This document shows positions 5,796 to 6,328 of a DNA stretch of 6,328 nucleotides, piece after piece (within the stretch, counting starts at the first letter, position 1; the number at the start of each line of letters is the position of its first letter). The translations under genes were made by a program, and so were the position numbers. Source of the DNA: Gammaproteobacteria bacterium RIFCSPLOWO2_02_FULL_56_15 (lineage in GTDB: Bacteria > Pseudomonadota > Gammaproteobacteria > Eutrophobiales > Eutrophobiaceae); the NCBI GenBank assembly GCA_001801825.1, contig MGYR01000015.1, positions 3,973 to 10,300 on the forward strand. The letters run 5' to 3'. The notes under the pieces are model-generated. The model worked only from the letters and a program-made list of their open reading frames with translations. It did no database searches and was not told the DNA's origin.

Positions 5796-6328
5796 GCTGC
5801 CTTGCTCCGGCCATTCTCAGCCAGACTCCTGCCGCCATGGTCGATCATATATTCAAATTCATGCCGGTAATGGCGGAGCATCCCCTGAACCGGCCACGCG
5901 GCGGCATCGCCCAGGGCGCAGATGGTCCGGCCCTCGATCTTCTTTGAGATATCCACCAACCGGTCGAGATCTTCGTGATTGCCCTTCCCCGCGAGGATCC
6001 GGCCGATGACGCGGTACATCCAGCCGGTGCCTTCGCGGCAGGGGGTGCACTGTCCGCAGGATTCCGAATAATAGAATCTGGAAATGCGGTGGAGCATCTT
6101 CACCATACAGGTCGTCTCGTCCATCACTACGACCGCTCCGGAACCCAGCATGGAACCCGCTTTCTTCACGGAATCATAATCCATATTCGCTTCCAGCATG
6201 ATTTCACCGGGGACCACAGGTACGGAGGAACCTCCGGGTATCACCGCCTTGAGCATGTGGCCATCGCGTACGCCACCAGCCATCGCGAGCAACTCCCGGA
6301 AGGGAATGCCCATGGGCACCTCGAAGTT
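5792..6328 (-). CDS. nuoF: NADH-quinone oxidoreductase subunit F, C-terminal part (cut by window edge)
   Basis: NuoF (homologue of NDUFV1) accepts hydride from NADH on FMN and passes electrons to cluster N3. The 178 visible residues are the C-terminal part of a protein that is usually about 425-450 residues. The frame is open to the end of the window, starting NFEVPMGIPFRELL, so the GTG at 6319-6317 is an internal valine and not a start. The Rossmann-like FMN and NADH-binding part lies outside. Visible hallmarks are the beta-grasp region (VIPGGSSVPV), GSGAVVVMDE, and the N3 [4Fe-4S] ligands in SESCGQCTPCREG (codons at 6058-6056, 6049-6047 and 6040-6038), with the fourth Cys in TICALGD (5920-5918). 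The gene ends with TGA 5794-5792, 20 bases before nuoG. Confidence 0.97.
   Translation of the reverse strand, partial: NFEVPMGIPFRELLAMAGGVRDGHMLKAVIPGGSSVPVVPGEIMLEANMDYDSVKKAGSMLGSGAVVVMDETTCMVKMLHRISRFYYSESCGQCTPCREGTGWMYRVIGRILAGKGNHEDLDRLVDISKKIEGRTICALGDAAAWPVQGMLRHYRHEFEYMIDHGGRSLAENGRSKAA

Noticed and set aside
1..6328. Inserted accessory system, mobile element, CRISPR array or RNA gene
   Set aside because: All but a few dozen bases are accounted for by seven consecutive nuo genes, and no spacer exceeds 20 bases.

Overview
The window lies entirely within an operon for respiratory complex I (NADH:quinone oxidoreductase, NDH-1), and every gene is on the minus strand. Read in the direction of transcription, from high to low coordinates, the order is nuoF (3' part only), nuoG, nuoH, nuoI, nuoJ, nuoK, nuoL (5' part only). 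This is the standard bacterial order with no inserted foreign gene. Coding density is almost complete: the longest gap between genes is 20 bases, and no promoter, terminator, RNA gene, mobile element or CRISPR array was seen.

The organism looks like a Pseudomonadota member with fairly high GC, most likely a non-enteric gammaproteobacterium (Chromatiales-like or sulfur-oxidiser-like) or a betaproteobacterium. The reasons are a 162-residue NuoI, a 362-residue NuoH, and a NuoG of about 794 residues without the extra N7 cluster ligands that E. coli NuoG carries. This placement is inference from protein character, not a database match.

Layout: 5792-6328 is the NuoF C-terminus with the N3 cluster. 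3387-5771 is NuoG with clusters N1b, N5 and N4. 2284-3372 is membrane subunit NuoH. 1776-2264 is NuoI with clusters N6a and N6b. 1168-1767 is NuoJ, 866-1171 is NuoK, and 1-863 is the N-terminal 287 residues of the antiporter-like subunit NuoL. Together they cover the electron path from NADH (NuoF) through the iron-sulfur chain (NuoG, NuoI) to the quinone site at NuoH, and the start of the proton-pumping arm (NuoH, J, K, L).

No new system was found. The parts worth a second look are the small gene junctions. The nuoF-nuoG junction carries a four-unit tandem 7-mer whose third unit (read on the coding strand) contains the nuoG start codon. It also holds a possible six-residue leader ORF that begins on the nuoF stop and ends 3 bases before nuoG. 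A weaker version of the same 7-mer lies at nuoH-nuoI. nuoG, nuoH and nuoI have no visible Shine-Dalgarno sequence directly upstream, while nuoJ, nuoK and nuoL do.
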